Assembly (NCBI RefSeq): GCF_900699015.1
Contig: NZ_LR217737.1
Location: 1,017,118 to 1,081,117, forward strand
DNA from: Erwinia_E haradaeae_E
GTDB lineage: Bacteria; Pseudomonadota; Gammaproteobacteria; Enterobacterales; Enterobacteriaceae
Length of the DNA stretch: 64,000 nucleotides
Direction of reading: 5' to 3'
The notes under the pieces are model-generated. The model ran no database searches and had not been told where the DNA came from. It worked only from the letters and a program-made list of their open reading frames with translations. This document shows, in pieces, positions 22,364-36,986 of the stretch (positions within the stretch are counted from its first letter, which is position 1; every line of letters starts with the position of its first letter). Both the position numbers and the translations under genes were made by a program.

Positions 22364-22482
22364 TGCCTAGCGGTTCCCTACTCTCACATGGGGAGGCCCC
22401 ACACTACCATCGGCACCACGGCGTTTCACTTCTGAGTTCGGTATGGGATCAGGTGGGGCCACCGCGTTATGGCCGCTAGACA
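22364..22482 (-). rRNA. rrf: 5S ribosomal RNA
   Basis: About 119 bases reading, on the minus strand, TGTCTAGCGGCCATAACGCG at the 5' end and ending CGCTAGGCA. The ends pair as helix I, and the conserved CCGAACTCAGAAGTGAAACG is present. It closes the rRNA operon, about 118 bases after the 23S gene. Confidence 0.96.
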
Positions 22483-22580
22483 AATTCTATCATTTTTCTT
22501 ATCTTTCCCTTTAATTAATCGGGAAATATTACATCCTTCACAAGCTGAATTATTGAATTCTTAAAATCTTACGCATCTAA

Positions 22581-22599
22581 AGAACGCTTCTGGTGTTGT

Positions 22600-22608
<9 letters not shown>
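22581..22608 (-). other. 3' arm of the 23S processing stem
   Basis: This segment pairs with 25551-25577 over most of its length, bringing the ends of pre-23S together. It matches the layout of the RNase III stem around 23S in enteric bacteria. A few mismatches occur in the middle. Confidence 0.75.
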
Positions 22609-25557
<2,949 letters not shown>

Positions 25558-25683
25558 TTACAACCCACAAGCGTCCTATATACTAATTATTATTTATCTT
25601 CTTAAGATACGCTCATTTATTTTTTTAGATAAACAGTAGCCTCTTTTGAGGAGTATACTATTTATTTTCAGCTTGTTCCGGAT

Positions 25684-25695
25684 TATTAAAGAGCA
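25684..25695 (-). promoter_or_regulatory. Spacer boxA antitermination site before 23S
   Basis: The minus strand reads TGCTCTTTAATA, followed by AATCCGGAACAAGCTGAAA, close to the boxA region that precedes 23S in E. coli rRNA operons. NusB/NusE binding is inferred from the match. Confidence 0.8.
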
Positions 25696-25770
25696 TTGTT
25701 CTTAACAGAATCCTATCTTATCTTCTTTATAAATAATAATATAAAATTCTTTTTTATGCAAGGTTTATTG

Positions 25771-25843
25771 TGGAGCTAAGCGGGTTCGAACCGCTGACCT
25801 CCTGCGTGCAAAGCAGGCGCTCTTCCATCTGAGCTATAGCCCC
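25771..25843 (-). tRNA. alaT: tRNA-Ala (anticodon TGC)
   Basis: A cloverleaf of 73 bases on the minus strand, from GGGGCTATAGCTCAG to TAGCTCCA, with anticodon loop CTTTGCACG. The acceptor arms pair perfectly. The bases after the discriminator A are CAA, so the CCA end is not encoded and must be added. It lies in the 16S-23S spacer. Confidence 0.96.
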
Positions 25844-25894
25844 GTATAACCATACTCTACAAAAACCTCATATAAACTAATATTCATAATTTGT

Positions 25895-25923
25895 AACTTG
25901 TAAATCTGTAAGATTTACAAGTT
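25895..25923. repeat. 13-bp hairpin between the spacer tRNAs
   Basis: Arms 25895-25907 and 25911-25923 pair perfectly around a 3-base loop. In the rRNA transcript it would form a stable hairpin between tRNA-Ile and tRNA-Ala and may help RNase processing. Confidence 0.6.
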
Positions 25924-25939
25924 AAATAAATAAAGAATT

Positions 25940-26016
25940 TGGTAGGCCTGAGTGGACTTGAACCACCGACCTCACCCTTATCAGGGGTGTGCTCTAACCA
26001 TCTGAGCTACAAGCCT
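25940..26016 (-). tRNA. ileT: tRNA-Ile (anticodon GAT)
   Basis: A 77-base gene on the minus strand from AGGCTTGTAGCTCAG to GGCCTACCA, anticodon loop CTGATAAG. It is nearly identical to the E. coli spacer tRNA-Ile. CCA is encoded here, unlike in the other two tRNAs of the window. Confidence 0.97.
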
Positions 26017-26043
26017 ATAAGGTTTTTGCTTAATTACTCTATA

Positions 26044-26066
26044 ATCAGACAATCTGTGTGGGCACT
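26044..26066 (-). other. 3' arm of the 16S processing stem
   Basis: An exact 23-base complement of 27768-27790. The two flank the 16S gene and would form the RNase III stem of pre-16S RNA. The sequence ACAATCTGTGTGGGCACT is the same as in E. coli rRNA operons. Confidence 0.88.
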
Positions 26067-26088
26067 TCTTGGAATGCTATGATTAATA

Positions 26089-27630
<1,542 letters not shown>

Positions 27631-27767
27631 AAAGTTCAATTTTTCTTTAATAAAAACAGCATGCTTAAAGAATAAACAGTATAATTATAATATAATTATA
27701 TCACACTATTAAATAGTTTAAGACTTGGTATTCTTCACGCTTTAATAGCGTTTATAGCTATTCTTCG

Positions 27768-27790
27768 AGTGCCCACACAGATTGTCTGAT
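27768..27790 (-). other. 5' arm of the 16S processing stem
   Basis: Located in the rRNA leader, it is the exact complement of 26044-26066. The leader continues in CACTCGAAGAATAG, which is also E. coli-like. Confidence 0.88.
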
Positions 27791-27793
27791 CAA

Positions 27794-27805
27794 TTTTTAA
27801 AGAAC
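27794..27805 (-). promoter_or_regulatory. Leader boxA antitermination site
   Basis: The minus strand reads GTTCTTTAAAAA, followed by TTGATCAGACAATCTG, very close to the E. coli rrn leader, where boxA is TGCTCTTTAACA. This suggests that rRNA antitermination by Nus factors is kept. Confidence 0.75.
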
Positions 27806-27845
27806 GGTACAAATAATATCTCTTCTCTCTTGCTACTAGAAATAC

Positions 27846-27873
27846 ATGATACAGGTAACTTATGTAGAGTCAA
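27846..27873 (-). promoter_or_regulatory. rRNA operon promoter
   Basis: On the minus strand TTGACT (-35) is followed after 16 bases by TATCAT (-10), with boxA about 45 bases further on. The layout resembles the second promoter of E. coli rrn operons. A second upstream promoter was not recognised. Confidence 0.75.
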
Positions 27874-27931
27874 GTTCTTTTTAACATTTTTTCTTATTAG
27901 AATTATATTATCACTTATAATCTAATTTTTG

Positions 27932-27984
27932 TTAACGTAGATCTATCATCTTCTTCAATGCCATATTAATTAGATCTACGTTAA
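27932..27984. repeat. 14-bp inverted repeat between groEL and the rRNA promoter
   Basis: Arms 27932-27945 and 27971-27984 (TTAACGTAGATCTA and complement) are perfect, with a 25-base spacer. It lies between groEL and the rRNA promoter, which are on the same strand, so it could be a termination or insulation element. Confidence 0.55.
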
Positions 27985-27995
27985 TCACATATCTA

Positions 27996-28032
27996 CCCCC
28001 CCTATCCATATCAGGATTTAAAAGGGAGGGGG
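27996..28032 (-). terminator. Possible groEL terminator with C- and G-runs
   Basis: A run of seven C (27996-28002) faces GGGAGGGGG (28024-28032) across a short AT-rich loop, 25 bases after the groEL stop. Such GC-runs stand out in this AT-rich region. The stem could end groEL transcription, although no strong T-run follows. Confidence 0.5.
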
Positions 28033-28056
28033 AATAATACAAAACTAGAAGCAAAA

Positions 28057-29700
28057 CTACATCATACCACCCATACCAGACGAACCCATTCCGCCATTAG
28101 AGGCGATATCAGGTGCATCATTTTTAGGCAGATCAGTTATCATGCATTCAGTAGTAATCATTAAACCAGCGATAGATGCTGCATACTGCAAAGCTGAGCG
28201 AGTTACTTTAGTCGGGTCAAGAATACCAAAGTTAATCATATCACCATATTCTTCAGTTTGAGCATTATAACCGTAGTTGCCTTTACCTTCTTTAACATTA
28301 TTTGTTACCACAGAAGCCTCTGCACCTGCATTCGATATAATCTGTCGCATTGGAGCTTCCATAGCACGTAGTGCAACTTTAATACCAACATTTTGATCTT
28401 CATTCTGACCTCGGAGATCACTTAAACAAGAGGCTACACGTACTAATGCTACACCCCCTCCAGCCACTACACCTTCATCTACTGCCGCACGAGTAGCGTT
28501 TAACGCATCTTCTACGCGTGTTTTTTTCTCTTTCATTTCCACTTCAGTAGCTGCACCAACCTTTACCACAGCTACACCACCTGCTAATTTTGCAACACGC
28601 TCTTGTAACTTTTCACGATCGTAATCAGACTTAGTATCTTCGATTTCCTTACGTATTTGACTTACACGACCAGCAATAACTTCTGTTTTTCCACGACCAT
28701 CAATAATAGTTGTAGTTTCTTTACTGATAACAACACGCTTGGCTTGACCCATATCTTCTAATACAGTTTTTTCCAATTCCATACCTAGCTCTTCTGATAT
28801 TACAGTCCCGCCAGTCAAAATAGCAATATCTTGTAACATAGCCTTACGGCGATCACCAAAACCAGGTGCTTTAACTGCAGCTATTTTTACTATCCCACGC
28901 ATAGAGTTAACAACTAAAGTAGCTAATGCTTCACCCTCAACATCTTCAGCAATAATAAACAGAGATTTACTTAATTTTGCAACTTCTTCTAAAATTGGTA
29001 TAAGTTCTCTAATGCTAGAAATCTTTTTATCTGCAAGCAAAATTAATGGCGACTCTAATTCTATTAGACCAGTTTCTGGTTTATTAATAAAATAAGGTGA
29101 TAAATAACCGCGATCAAATTGCATGCCTTCAACAACATCTAGCTCATCATGAAGACCATTTCCTTCTTCAACACTAATCACACCTTCTTTTCCTACTTTT
29201 TCCATTGCTCTAGCAATTAAATCACCGACAGCTGTATCAGCATTAGCAGAAATAGTTCCTACTTGAGCAATACCCTTAAAGTCAGAACAAGGTACAGATA
29301 TTTTTTTTAATTCTTCTACTGCTGCAATGACCGCTTTATCAATACCCCTTTTAAGATCCATAGGATTCATACTTGCAGCAATTGCTTTTAACCCTTCATT
29401 AACTATAGATTGTGCTAGTACAGTAGCAGTAGTAGTACCGTCACCAGCAGCTTCATTAGCTTTAGATGCTACTTCTTTTACCATCTGAGCACCCATATTT
29501 TCAAACTTATCTTCTAATTCAATTTCACGGGCAACAGACACACCATCTTTAGTAATACTAGGTGAACCAAAAGATTTATCTAAAATCACATTTCGACCTT
29601 TTGGCCCTAAAGTTACCTTTACTGCATCAGCAAGTAAATTAACTCCACATAGCATTTTAACACGAGCATCATTACCAAACTTAATATCTTTAGCTGCCAT
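28057..29700 (-). CDS. groL: Chaperonin GroEL
   Basis: The 60-kDa subunit of the double-ring chaperonin. The 547 residues are collinear with E. coli GroEL (548): VTLGPKGRNVILDKSFG and VAGDGTTTATVLA-type ATP site (AAGDGTTTATVLAQ), ERVAKLAGGVAVVKVGA, and a GGM-type tail ending GMGGMM. It is one of the best conserved proteins in the window, as is usual for endosymbionts that overproduce GroEL. The start is ATG. groES should lie directly upstream but is not intact. A sigma-70-like promoter is at 29849-29877 on the same strand. No sigma-32 heat-shock promoter was recognised. Confidence 0.98.
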   Translation of the reverse strand: MAAKDIKFGNDARVKMLCGVNLLADAVKVTLGPKGRNVILDKSFGSPSITKDGVSVAREIELEDKFENMGAQMVKEVASKANEAAGDGTTTATVLAQSIVNEGLKAIAASMNPMDLKRGIDKAVIAAVEELKKISVPCSDFKGIAQVGTISANADTAVGDLIARAMEKVGKEGVISVEEGNGLHDELDVVEGMQFDRGYLSPYFINKPETGLIELESPLILLADKKISSIRELIPILEEVAKLSKSLFIIAEDVEGEALATLVVNSMRGIVKIAAVKAPGFGDRRKAMLQDIAILTGGTVISEELGMELEKTVLEDMGQAKRVVISKETTTIIDGRGKTEVIAGRVSQIRKEIEDTKSDYDREKLQERVAKLAGGVAVVKVGAATEVEMKEKKTRVEDALNATRAAVDEGVVAGGGVALVRVASCLSDLRGQNEDQNVGIKVALRAMEAPMRQIISNAGAEASVVTNNVKEGKGNYGYNAQTEEYGDMINFGILDPTKVTRSALQYAASIAGLMITTECMITDLPKNDAPDIASNGGMGSSGMGGMM

Positions 29701-29723
29701 GATGTATTTCCCTTATATTAAAT

Positions 29724-29922
29724 TATATAACTTACTTAAACATAATTAAGACTTTCTAGCTCTCATATTATGTTTCTTTAGACTATTAAACAGTATATTT
29801 TTCCATAAATTAACAATTAATATCTCAATTATTATTCAGCTATTTAGTTTTATGCAATTAACTCTAATTCAAGTCAACCTCATCCTGATACTTTTAAGAC
29901 GAATAATCCTCAATATTTTCAT
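29724..29922 (-). pseudogene. groS: Possible degraded relic of groES
   Basis: groES normally ends about 40 bases before groEL. On the minus strand, DNA just upstream of groEL shows patchy nucleotide similarity to an AT-rich groES. Examples are an ATG at 29922 followed by a possible start region, a segment resembling the code for KPLDVKVGDIV near 29810-29850, and one resembling that for GVKSEKIDN and IMSES near 29735-29790. Internal deletions would be needed, since only about 200 of the expected 290 bases are present. No frame is open. This is a by-eye match and may be wrong. Confidence 0.35.
29849..29877 (-). promoter_or_regulatory. Candidate groEL promoter
   Basis: The minus strand has TTGACT, a 17-base spacer and CATAAA, which fits sigma-70. 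It would give a leader of about 140 bases. It falls inside the candidate groES relic, which suggests a promoter that arose after groES was lost, if the relic is real. Confidence 0.4.
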
Positions 29923-30682
29923 ACTATACATAACATGAGTATTATCTATTTCTACTAATATTTATACCAAAATAGATTTTCTATTATAGAACTAACTTTA
30001 AAAACAACAAAACGAAAAAAATTAAACTGCATCTGCTCTCATTTTAAAATAATTGAATTATATGTGGATTAATTTTATTCGTTAATCTCTTTTCTTAAAA
30101 ACATATTCAATGAAGGAAAAATATTTAATAATAACTTATAAATCTCATTAAATTTTATATTAAATTATATATGGTATTAGGGCAAAGCTTTTCAAGTACT
30201 ATGCGTATACTTTTTTTCATCAGATCATAGCATTATTTTAATCAACATAATTTAAAAAATTGTATAGCTAGATATAACTATCTAAAAATTCATTATATTA
30301 CAATTAATTATAATACTAATATAATAAATTGATTAAAGCTTATCGTACTTAACTCATACTATAGAAAAATAATTTCTATACATGATTTTTCACATGCTCC
30401 AAATATAAGATGTCTAATAGCTTAATCAAAAAATTAACGTTATCACTAAACTATATAATAGACCTATGAATATATAACATAATCACAAAGTATAGCACCT
30501 ATGCTGAGAACTTCATTATCACTTGTATCAAGTATATTAAAATTATTAAGAAGAATAAAATATTCTATAAAATTTTATAGAAAACTCTGAACACAATTCA
30601 ATTATCTAAAATAAATGTTATAGTAAACATATGCTATTATTATTTTTCAAAAATAAACATTAATAATAAAAAATTAAACTTT
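29923..30682. other. Non-coding stretch between groEL and yggT
   Basis: About 760 AT-rich bases with no recognisable gene, RNA or repeat. In E. coli yggU, rdgB and hemW follow yggT. Here hemW is far away, so the order has been rearranged. Confidence 0.45.
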
Positions 30683-31222
30683 TTAAATAAAAGTCCATCC
30701 AGGAATATATTCCAAACCAATAAAGTATATCGTATATAATATTAAAATTATAAGCATTGGTGAAAAATCCATACCACCAATGATAGGTATAAAACGACGA
30801 ATTTTTACCATTATCGGTTCTGTTAACTGCAATAAGATATAGTCTAGTGAATTTGCTTCACGATGCATCCAACTCATGATTGAACGACTCAGAACAACCC
30901 AAAAAACCAGTGAACCCGCTGATTTAACAAGAAGAATCAAAGCAAGATAGAAAAAAATAGATTCAAATCTCAATAATCTTAATATAACTGGAACTAACAA
31001 TAAACTAAGAATATAAGCAATAACTAACGAAGCAACATCTATTGGTCTAAACACAGAAAGAATCCGTTGAAACGGCTTTATAATAGGATAAGTAATTTTT
31101 ATTGCACACTGTAAAAACGGATTATTAAAGTTACAACCAGTCCACTGCATCCAGACATATAGTAACAACAGTTTAATATACAAAGTCATTACAGTAGTTA
31201 GTAAAAAAATCAATGCTAACAT
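30683..31222 (-). CDS. yggT: YggT family membrane protein
   Basis: Inner-membrane protein of poorly known function, linked to osmotic tolerance or division in other bacteria. The 179 residues match E. coli YggT (188) in two repeated halves, each with hydrophobic segments and a basic patch: QCAIKITYPIIKPFQRIL and QLTEPIMVKIRRFIPIIGG. The motif GGMDFSPM and the following hydrophobic helix are typical. It lies 52 bases after yggS on the same strand, as in enterics, and is probably cotranscribed with it. Confidence 0.9.
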   Translation of the reverse strand: MLALIFLLTTVMTLYIKLLLLYVWMQWTGCNFNNPFLQCAIKITYPIIKPFQRILSVFRPIDVASLVIAYILSLLLVPVILRLLRFESIFFYLALILLVKSAGSLVFWVVLSRSIMSWMHREANSLDYILLQLTEPIMVKIRRFIPIIGGMDFSPMLIILILYTIYFIGLEYIPGWTFI

Positions 31223-31274
31223 AAAGCTCCTTAGTGATTTTTATATTCTTAAAGAGTTTATCTTTAATACCATT

Positions 31275-31958
31275 CTAGTTCCGTTGACCAAAAATAGCCG
31301 TACCAATACGAAGTATAGTACTTCCGAATACAATTGCAGTTTCCATATCACCACTCATGCCTAATGAAAGGGTGTCTATACTAGGATAATTATTTTTTAA
31401 TTGATCAAATGCTGTTTTTAACCTCTGATATTCTATTCGTTGATGGTAATCATCCTTTGATTTTTTTGGTATAGCCATAAGACCACGTAGATTCAAGTGT
31501 GGAAAATTATTAATTTGGCTAGCTAACATTGGTAAATCTTCTAATAAGATACCTGCTTTTGTATTTTCACAGCTAATATTTATCTGAATTAATATATTTA
31601 GTGGACCTTTATCAATAGATCTCTGCTGATTTAGTCGTTTAGCAAGACCTAGGCAATTAACACTATGACACCAATCAAAATATTTAGACACCAAGCAACT
31701 TTTATTGGATTGAACTCTTCCAATAAAATGCCATACAAGATCAGGATTAGCCAAAATTTTAATTTTGTCTACCCCTTCTTGTGCATAGTTTTCACCAAAA
31801 CAATTTTGTCCAGCAGAAATAGCTTCTTTAACCACTGTTATAGATTGATTTTTACTTACTGCAAGTAAAGTAATCTCTTTAGGATCACGACCACATTTTT
31901 GAGCTATTGTCGTAATCTGATTAAAAATATCCTGTAAATTATATTTAATTGATTTCAT
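31275..31958 (-). CDS. yggS: Pyridoxal phosphate homeostasis protein (PLPBP)
   Basis: PLP-binding protein of the alanine-racemase-like fold that buffers pyridoxal phosphate and has no known enzyme activity. It carries ITLLAVSKNQ with the PLP lysine, GENYAQEGVDKI, WHFIGRVQSNK, LIQINIS, GLMAIP and LSLGMSGDME. I choose the ATG at 31958 (227 residues) because it aligns with the E. coli start. An in-frame GTG at 31973 would add five residues. Confidence 0.93.
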   Translation of the reverse strand: MKSIKYNLQDIFNQITTIAQKCGRDPKEITLLAVSKNQSITVVKEAISAGQNCFGENYAQEGVDKIKILANPDLVWHFIGRVQSNKSCLVSKYFDWCHSVNCLGLAKRLNQQRSIDKGPLNILIQINISCENTKAGILLEDLPMLASQINNFPHLNLRGLMAIPKKSKDDYHQRIEYQRLKTAFDQLKNNYPSIDTLSLGMSGDMETAIVFGSTILRIGTAIFGQRN

Positions 31959-31973
31959 AATCCAAAATAGCAC

Positions 31974-32664
31974 TGAATAAAACGAGAGACTTAAGCATCA
32001 ACGATAATTTTTTATAAAAATATTGATCTTTTCTAATATTAACCTCTTAATTTATATTAAAATTTAGCACTAATATTCTCTACTCTACAGATTTAATTAG
32101 ATAGATTTAGTTTTAAGTCAACCTACTCACTGCATCATCTTCAATGAAGAATTTGATCCTTAAGTATATAATAAATAATTTGCAAAAAATAAATTGATAT
32201 AATGAATCATATTATAATCATTATCATGATCATAAATAATACGATAATACTAATAAAAATAAATGCAAAGCTTTATGGAAATATAACTAATGTATACATA
32301 TGATATATGTATATATTGATAGATCACCTTTCACTTATAAATTATATTATTTCAGTGAAATAATCTTATATCTTATAAAATATAGTATAGAGATTTAATC
32401 TAATTACTAGTGAAATTTAATAGATACGTCCTTCTGATTATAGAAAATAACCTTTTCTTATCTTTAAGAAAAAACGCTAACTTTTATATAATCTGATACA
32501 AAACATACAAAAATAATTACAACTATTAAAAGAATAAATAATATCTCATATAAAATTTTAATATAAAACTCACTAGATATTATCATCTAGATTATAATTA
32601 TTATAAAAGCTTATGATAAAGACCATTACCTCTTATAAACTAAAAAACAGAATCAATACAGTGT
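31974..32664. other. Non-coding stretch between yggS and truA
   Basis: About 690 AT-rich bases. In E. coli dedA and accD follow truA, but no remnant was recognised here. No RNA gene was seen. Confidence 0.45.
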
Positions 32665-33498
32665 TTAATGAAAATATTTTTCCAAAAATAATGTTTTTTT
32701 AGACTGAAGAGCTAAAGAATTGAATAAAGGACTAGGTATTTTATAGTTAGAAGGATATTCTACAGAAACTAAATATAAACCATGAGCAGAAGCTGTTGCG
32801 GCTGCTAATGTACGATTTTTTGCTAGAAGCAAATCAGCAATCCAGGACTCTGGTTTTCTACCAGATCCTACTTCTATTAAGCTACCAACAATATTGCGAA
32901 CCATATGATGAACAAATGAATTAGCCTGTATATCAATAATCACATACCTATCATCTCGAGTAATATTTAACTGCATTATATTTCTTATAGGAAAGCGTGA
33001 CTGACATTGCCCAGCACGAAATGATGTGAAATTATGTTCACCTAATAAACAGTGGCTAGCACGCTGCATTTTTTCAACATCTAAAAACTGGTAAATATAT
33101 GCCATCTTTTTTCTAAAGATTGCAGATCGATGTAAGTTATGATTATTTACCATATAGCGATAACAACGAGATAACGCACTAAATCTAGCATGAAACAAAT
33201 CAGGAACTCTTTTTACCCATCGTACAACTATATCTGCAGGTAAGCATCCATTTACACCACGAAGCCAAACCATATCTGTGCGCTGAGAAAAAGTTTTAAA
33301 ATGAATGACCTGCCCAATAGCATGAACTCCAGTATCTGTTCTTCCTGCACAAATTACACGAATCTTATGAGCAGCAATTTTTTCAATGGCTCTTTCTACT
33401 GCTTCTTGTACAGTAGGAACTGCATTTTGGCGTTGCCAGCCACAGTAACAACTGCCATCATATTCAATACCAAATGCTAATGTAATAAAAGTCTTCAC
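32665..33498 (-). CDS. truA: tRNA pseudouridine(38-40) synthase
   Basis: Makes pseudouridine at positions 38-40 of the tRNA anticodon arm. The 277 residues match E. coli TruA (270): GIEYDGSCYCGWQRQ at the N-terminus, the catalytic aspartate in CAGRTDTGVHAIGQVIHF, and FVHHMVRNIVGSLIEVG near residue 200. The start is GTG, the only start that keeps the conserved N-terminus. truA stands alone, since usg, dedA and accD are absent. Confidence 0.95.
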   Translation of the reverse strand: MKTFITLAFGIEYDGSCYCGWQRQNAVPTVQEAVERAIEKIAAHKIRVICAGRTDTGVHAIGQVIHFKTFSQRTDMVWLRGVNGCLPADIVVRWVKRVPDLFHARFSALSRCYRYMVNNHNLHRSAIFRKKMAYIYQFLDVEKMQRASHCLLGEHNFTSFRAGQCQSRFPIRNIMQLNITRDDRYVIIDIQANSFVHHMVRNIVGSLIEVGSGRKPESWIADLLLAKNRTLAAATASAHGLYLVSVEYPSNYKIPSPLFNSLALQSKKTLFLEKYFH

Positions 33499-34703
33499 GA
33501 CCTAATGACCACGAATAAATATAATCTTAGATTAAATTATTTAATCTCATAATAACCCGAACCACAATTAACCAATTATGATTGTTAATTTACTCAAACT
33601 ACAAATTATAGATCTTATTATGATTGTGATTACATAAATCAATAAATAAATAATACCACCTAAAATAAATAATTCTCATATAGAAAACCATACTTCTTTA
33701 GAATTGACATACATCATAATTAGATATGAAGATGTTACCCCATCTACCTCTAGATCGTTTATTGAACTAATAGACAAGAATTTAAAGAAAATTAATAATA
33801 AATCATATATCCAATATTCTCTAATATTCTTATCTCCTGTTTTTCAATAAAATTGAGCAATATGTTATTCTATTATGAATAGATTGCTCTTTTTACATTC
33901 TGATTTCGTAGTAAATAATATTCACTAAGTTAAAATAACTTAACAGTACTCGACTTACTTATAATAAGTATAAAAAATAACTAATTAATAATGCATTGAA
34001 GTTGATCTACTAATTTACATTCAATTAGGCGCGATTGTAATTTTTCTTACTAATTGCAAAAAATAAGATCTTTTATGATCTCAATCATAATAATTAAAAA
34101 ATTAAAGATCAGAATTCGTACTAAATAATAATATAGAAAATATTTTATGTTTTATTAAGAAAAACAATTAAAAAATAGATACTGTATCAACACTCTATCT
34201 GCTTATTATCTAATAGAATTAGATTCTCTATATATAAAACGATTTTTACAGTATTAAGTTAGAAAAATAATTAATCTTAAAATTTTATTTATTATGATAA
34301 TAATTTATTAAAATATAATAATTCCATCATCAAACATATTTACCTTAAAAAATTAAACTATATTATTAAATAATATAACATTATAACCATAATATGAATT
34401 TAGATTCAATGAATCTATAATATCAGTCTAGACTCAATTTTCTTTTCTATAAATCAAATTGTATTTGACAATTAACCTATGACCTTAATGCTTCAAAAAT
34501 AATACTACTTAATAAACTTAGATAACCAATAATAGAAGATAGTATCTTCTTAAATAATTAAGAAATAGAACATATACATTTATCATCTATATCACTAAAA
34601 CATATTATTAAAGTAAATCAATATTAGTTTATCTAGTCAAAATAGTCCAACTAATAACTTAAAATCATTTATGATTTTAAATGGTGTTATCTTAAAAGAA
34701 TTA
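33499..34703. other. Non-coding stretch between truA and gltA, with one hairpin
   Basis: About 1.2 kb without a gene. A hairpin with arms GAGCAAT and ATTGCTC lies at about 33855-33889, followed on the plus strand by TTTTT and on the minus strand by a T-rich stretch. It looks like an old Rho-independent terminator, perhaps of a lost gene upstream of truA. Confidence 0.45.
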
Positions 34704-35984
34704 TCACTTAATTTTAGAGTTAAAATTACGTCTTGTATATCCAGTATACAATTGTCGGGGTCGAGCAATTTTAAGACCTTCATCATGCATCTCTTTCCAA
34801 TGAGCTATCCAACCAACCGTACGCGCTATGGCAAAAATGACTGTAAACATAGATGAAGGAATACCCATTGCTTGAAGAATAATTCCTGAATAAAAATCAA
34901 CATTTGGATAAAGTTTTCGTTCAATAAAATAAGAATCATGCAATGCAAGATATTCAAGTTTCATTGCTACCTCCATGAGATCTTTTTTTACCTCCAAATG
35001 GTTCAGCACTTCATGACATATATCACGCATAACCATAGCACGAGGATCATAATTTTTATAAACTCTATGACCAAAACCCATTAAACGAAAAGAATCATTT
35101 TTATCTTTAGCGCGCTGTAAAAATAAAGGAATATTTTCTACAGTACCAATTTCTTCTAACATTAAAAGACAAGCTTCATTTGCACCACCATGAGAAGGAC
35201 CCCATAGCGAAGCCACTGCTGCTGCAATACAGGAAAATGGATTAGCTCCAGATGAACCAACTGTTCGTATTGTTGAAGTTGAAGCATTTTGCTCATGATC
35301 GGCATGTAAAATTAGAATGCAGTCCAAAGCACGTTCCAAGATAGGATTAACCACGTATTTATCTGATGGGCTAGAAAACATCATATAAAGGATATTACCA
35401 GCATATGAAAAATCATTACGTGGATATATAAAAGGCTTCCCTCTCGAATACCTATAACACATAGATGCCATAATTGGCATTTGTGCTAATAAACGTTTTG
35501 CAGTTAAATCACGATGAGTTTTCCTGTTAACATCCATTGAATCATGGTAAATTGTTGCCAAAGCTCCAGTCATCGCGCAGAGCATCGCCATTGGATGAGA
35601 ATTCCGGCAAAAACCACGTAATATATGATGTATTTGTTCATGAAGAACAAAATGATTAGTCACTGAACCCTGAAACTTGTAGAATTGATCTAAATTAGGA
35701 GTTTCACCATATAGAAGAATATAACATACTTCTAAATAATTGGAATTCAATGCTAATTGATCAATAGGAAAACCCCTGTATAGCAAAACACCTTGATCAC
35801 CATCAATATAAGTAATTTTAGATTGACATGATGCAGTAGAGGTAAAACCTGGATCAAAAGTAAAGTATCCTTGGGCACCAAGAGTACGAATATCCAACTC
35901 TTTTTGACCCAACGAACCTCTTAATACATCTAATTCAATAGGAACTGTCCCATCGACGGTCAACGTTGCTTTTTTCTTATCCAT
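34704..35984 (-). CDS. gltA: Citrate synthase
   Basis: Condenses oxaloacetate and acetyl-CoA to citrate. The 426 residues match the NADH-sensitive enteric enzyme (427). The active-site histidines are in GPSHGGANEA and GFGHRVYKNYDPRA, and the aspartate is in NVDFYSGI. The N-terminal domain typical of the large Gram-negative form is present. It is divergent from sdhCDAB-sucAB, as in E. coli. Its retention with sdh and suc indicates that at least a partial TCA cycle runs. Other TCA enzymes are not in this window. Confidence 0.97.
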   Translation of the reverse strand: MDKKKATLTVDGTVPIELDVLRGSLGQKELDIRTLGAQGYFTFDPGFTSTASCQSKITYIDGDQGVLLYRGFPIDQLALNSNYLEVCYILLYGETPNLDQFYKFQGSVTNHFVLHEQIHHILRGFCRNSHPMAMLCAMTGALATIYHDSMDVNRKTHRDLTAKRLLAQMPIMASMCYRYSRGKPFIYPRNDFSYAGNILYMMFSSPSDKYVVNPILERALDCILILHADHEQNASTSTIRTVGSSGANPFSCIAAAVASLWGPSHGGANEACLLMLEEIGTVENIPLFLQRAKDKNDSFRLMGFGHRVYKNYDPRAMVMRDICHEVLNHLEVKKDLMEVAMKLEYLALHDSYFIERKLYPNVDFYSGIILQAMGIPSSMFTVIFAIARTVGWIAHWKEMHDEGLKIARPRQLYTGYTRRNFNSKIK

Positions 35985-36986
35985 CTATCAGCTCCTCAGT
36001 AATTCATACACATATTTTGATTACTAACACTATTCACCTTATAACTTTAATATCCAAATGTAAAAATAATATCTATATTATTTATTATCAAACATAAACC
36101 TGTAAGATTAAAAAATGATTTCGTTATAATTAGGAAAATCATCATTTTCTCATGCGATATAATTTAACATCTCTAGTTATCTTCTTTGTACAAAAGAACA
36201 GTAATATAGACAGTTATAGCAAAATTATTATCAACTTAGATATACAATATAATTTCATGATCAAACGATTATTAAAAATAATTAAAGTAAAAAAGCAAAA
36301 TATTCTATTACATCTAAAACCCGTAACATATGACCATATTTCTCTAATTCTTAATTTATTTGAGATATCTCTGATCTTTTAATACTATATATTAATTGAC
36401 AAACATGTCATTGCATCTCTTACATAATTGAGATGGATTATTCAAAGTAAGATTCTGAAAAAGATCAGATAGAATCTTATTCTAATATTAACATATCTTA
36501 ATTTAGAAAAATTTTCACTAATCAAGACAGTATTATTCTTGACTCATAAACTATTTTAGCTATTATTTCATAATTTATTATAATAGTAATCTTAAAGCTA
36601 GATATAGATATCATATTTTGATTATATATAAAGCATCAGTGTGCTAAGAATCGAAAATTATAGATTTAACATAATTGAAACTATAGACATATTAAACTAA
36701 CTTAAATCAAAAAATAAACTTTTTAAGTTAAATTCTCTTTCCACTTAATCTATAGTTATCCAAAATTTTTATAATATAGATATGCTACAAATATGACTCT
36801 CATTAAACTATAAGATTGACATAGTTAGTAGATCTAATCAGGTTCGGGAAAAAAACCAGTATCATATGCAGAAAACTAAACCGTAGATAATCAAATCTAA
36901 TATTGACATGGATGTACATGCCTCCAGTCTGTTTGTCTATACCATTGTTAGTATGAGTAAAATATGAAGGAGAGCATGGAAACACC
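35985..36986. other. Divergent control region between gltA and sdhC
   Basis: About 1 kb holding the promoters of gltA and the sdh-suc cluster. TTGACA-like hexamers occur at about 36816 and 36903 on the plus strand, but neither has a clear -10 at the right distance. A 76-codon frame at 36152-36382 has the composition of chance sequence. Confidence 0.4.

Noticed and set aside
36152..36382. A 76-codon plus-strand frame between gltA and sdhC
   Set aside because: No similarity to a known family, no good ribosome site, AT-driven composition, and it lies in the expected divergent promoter region.
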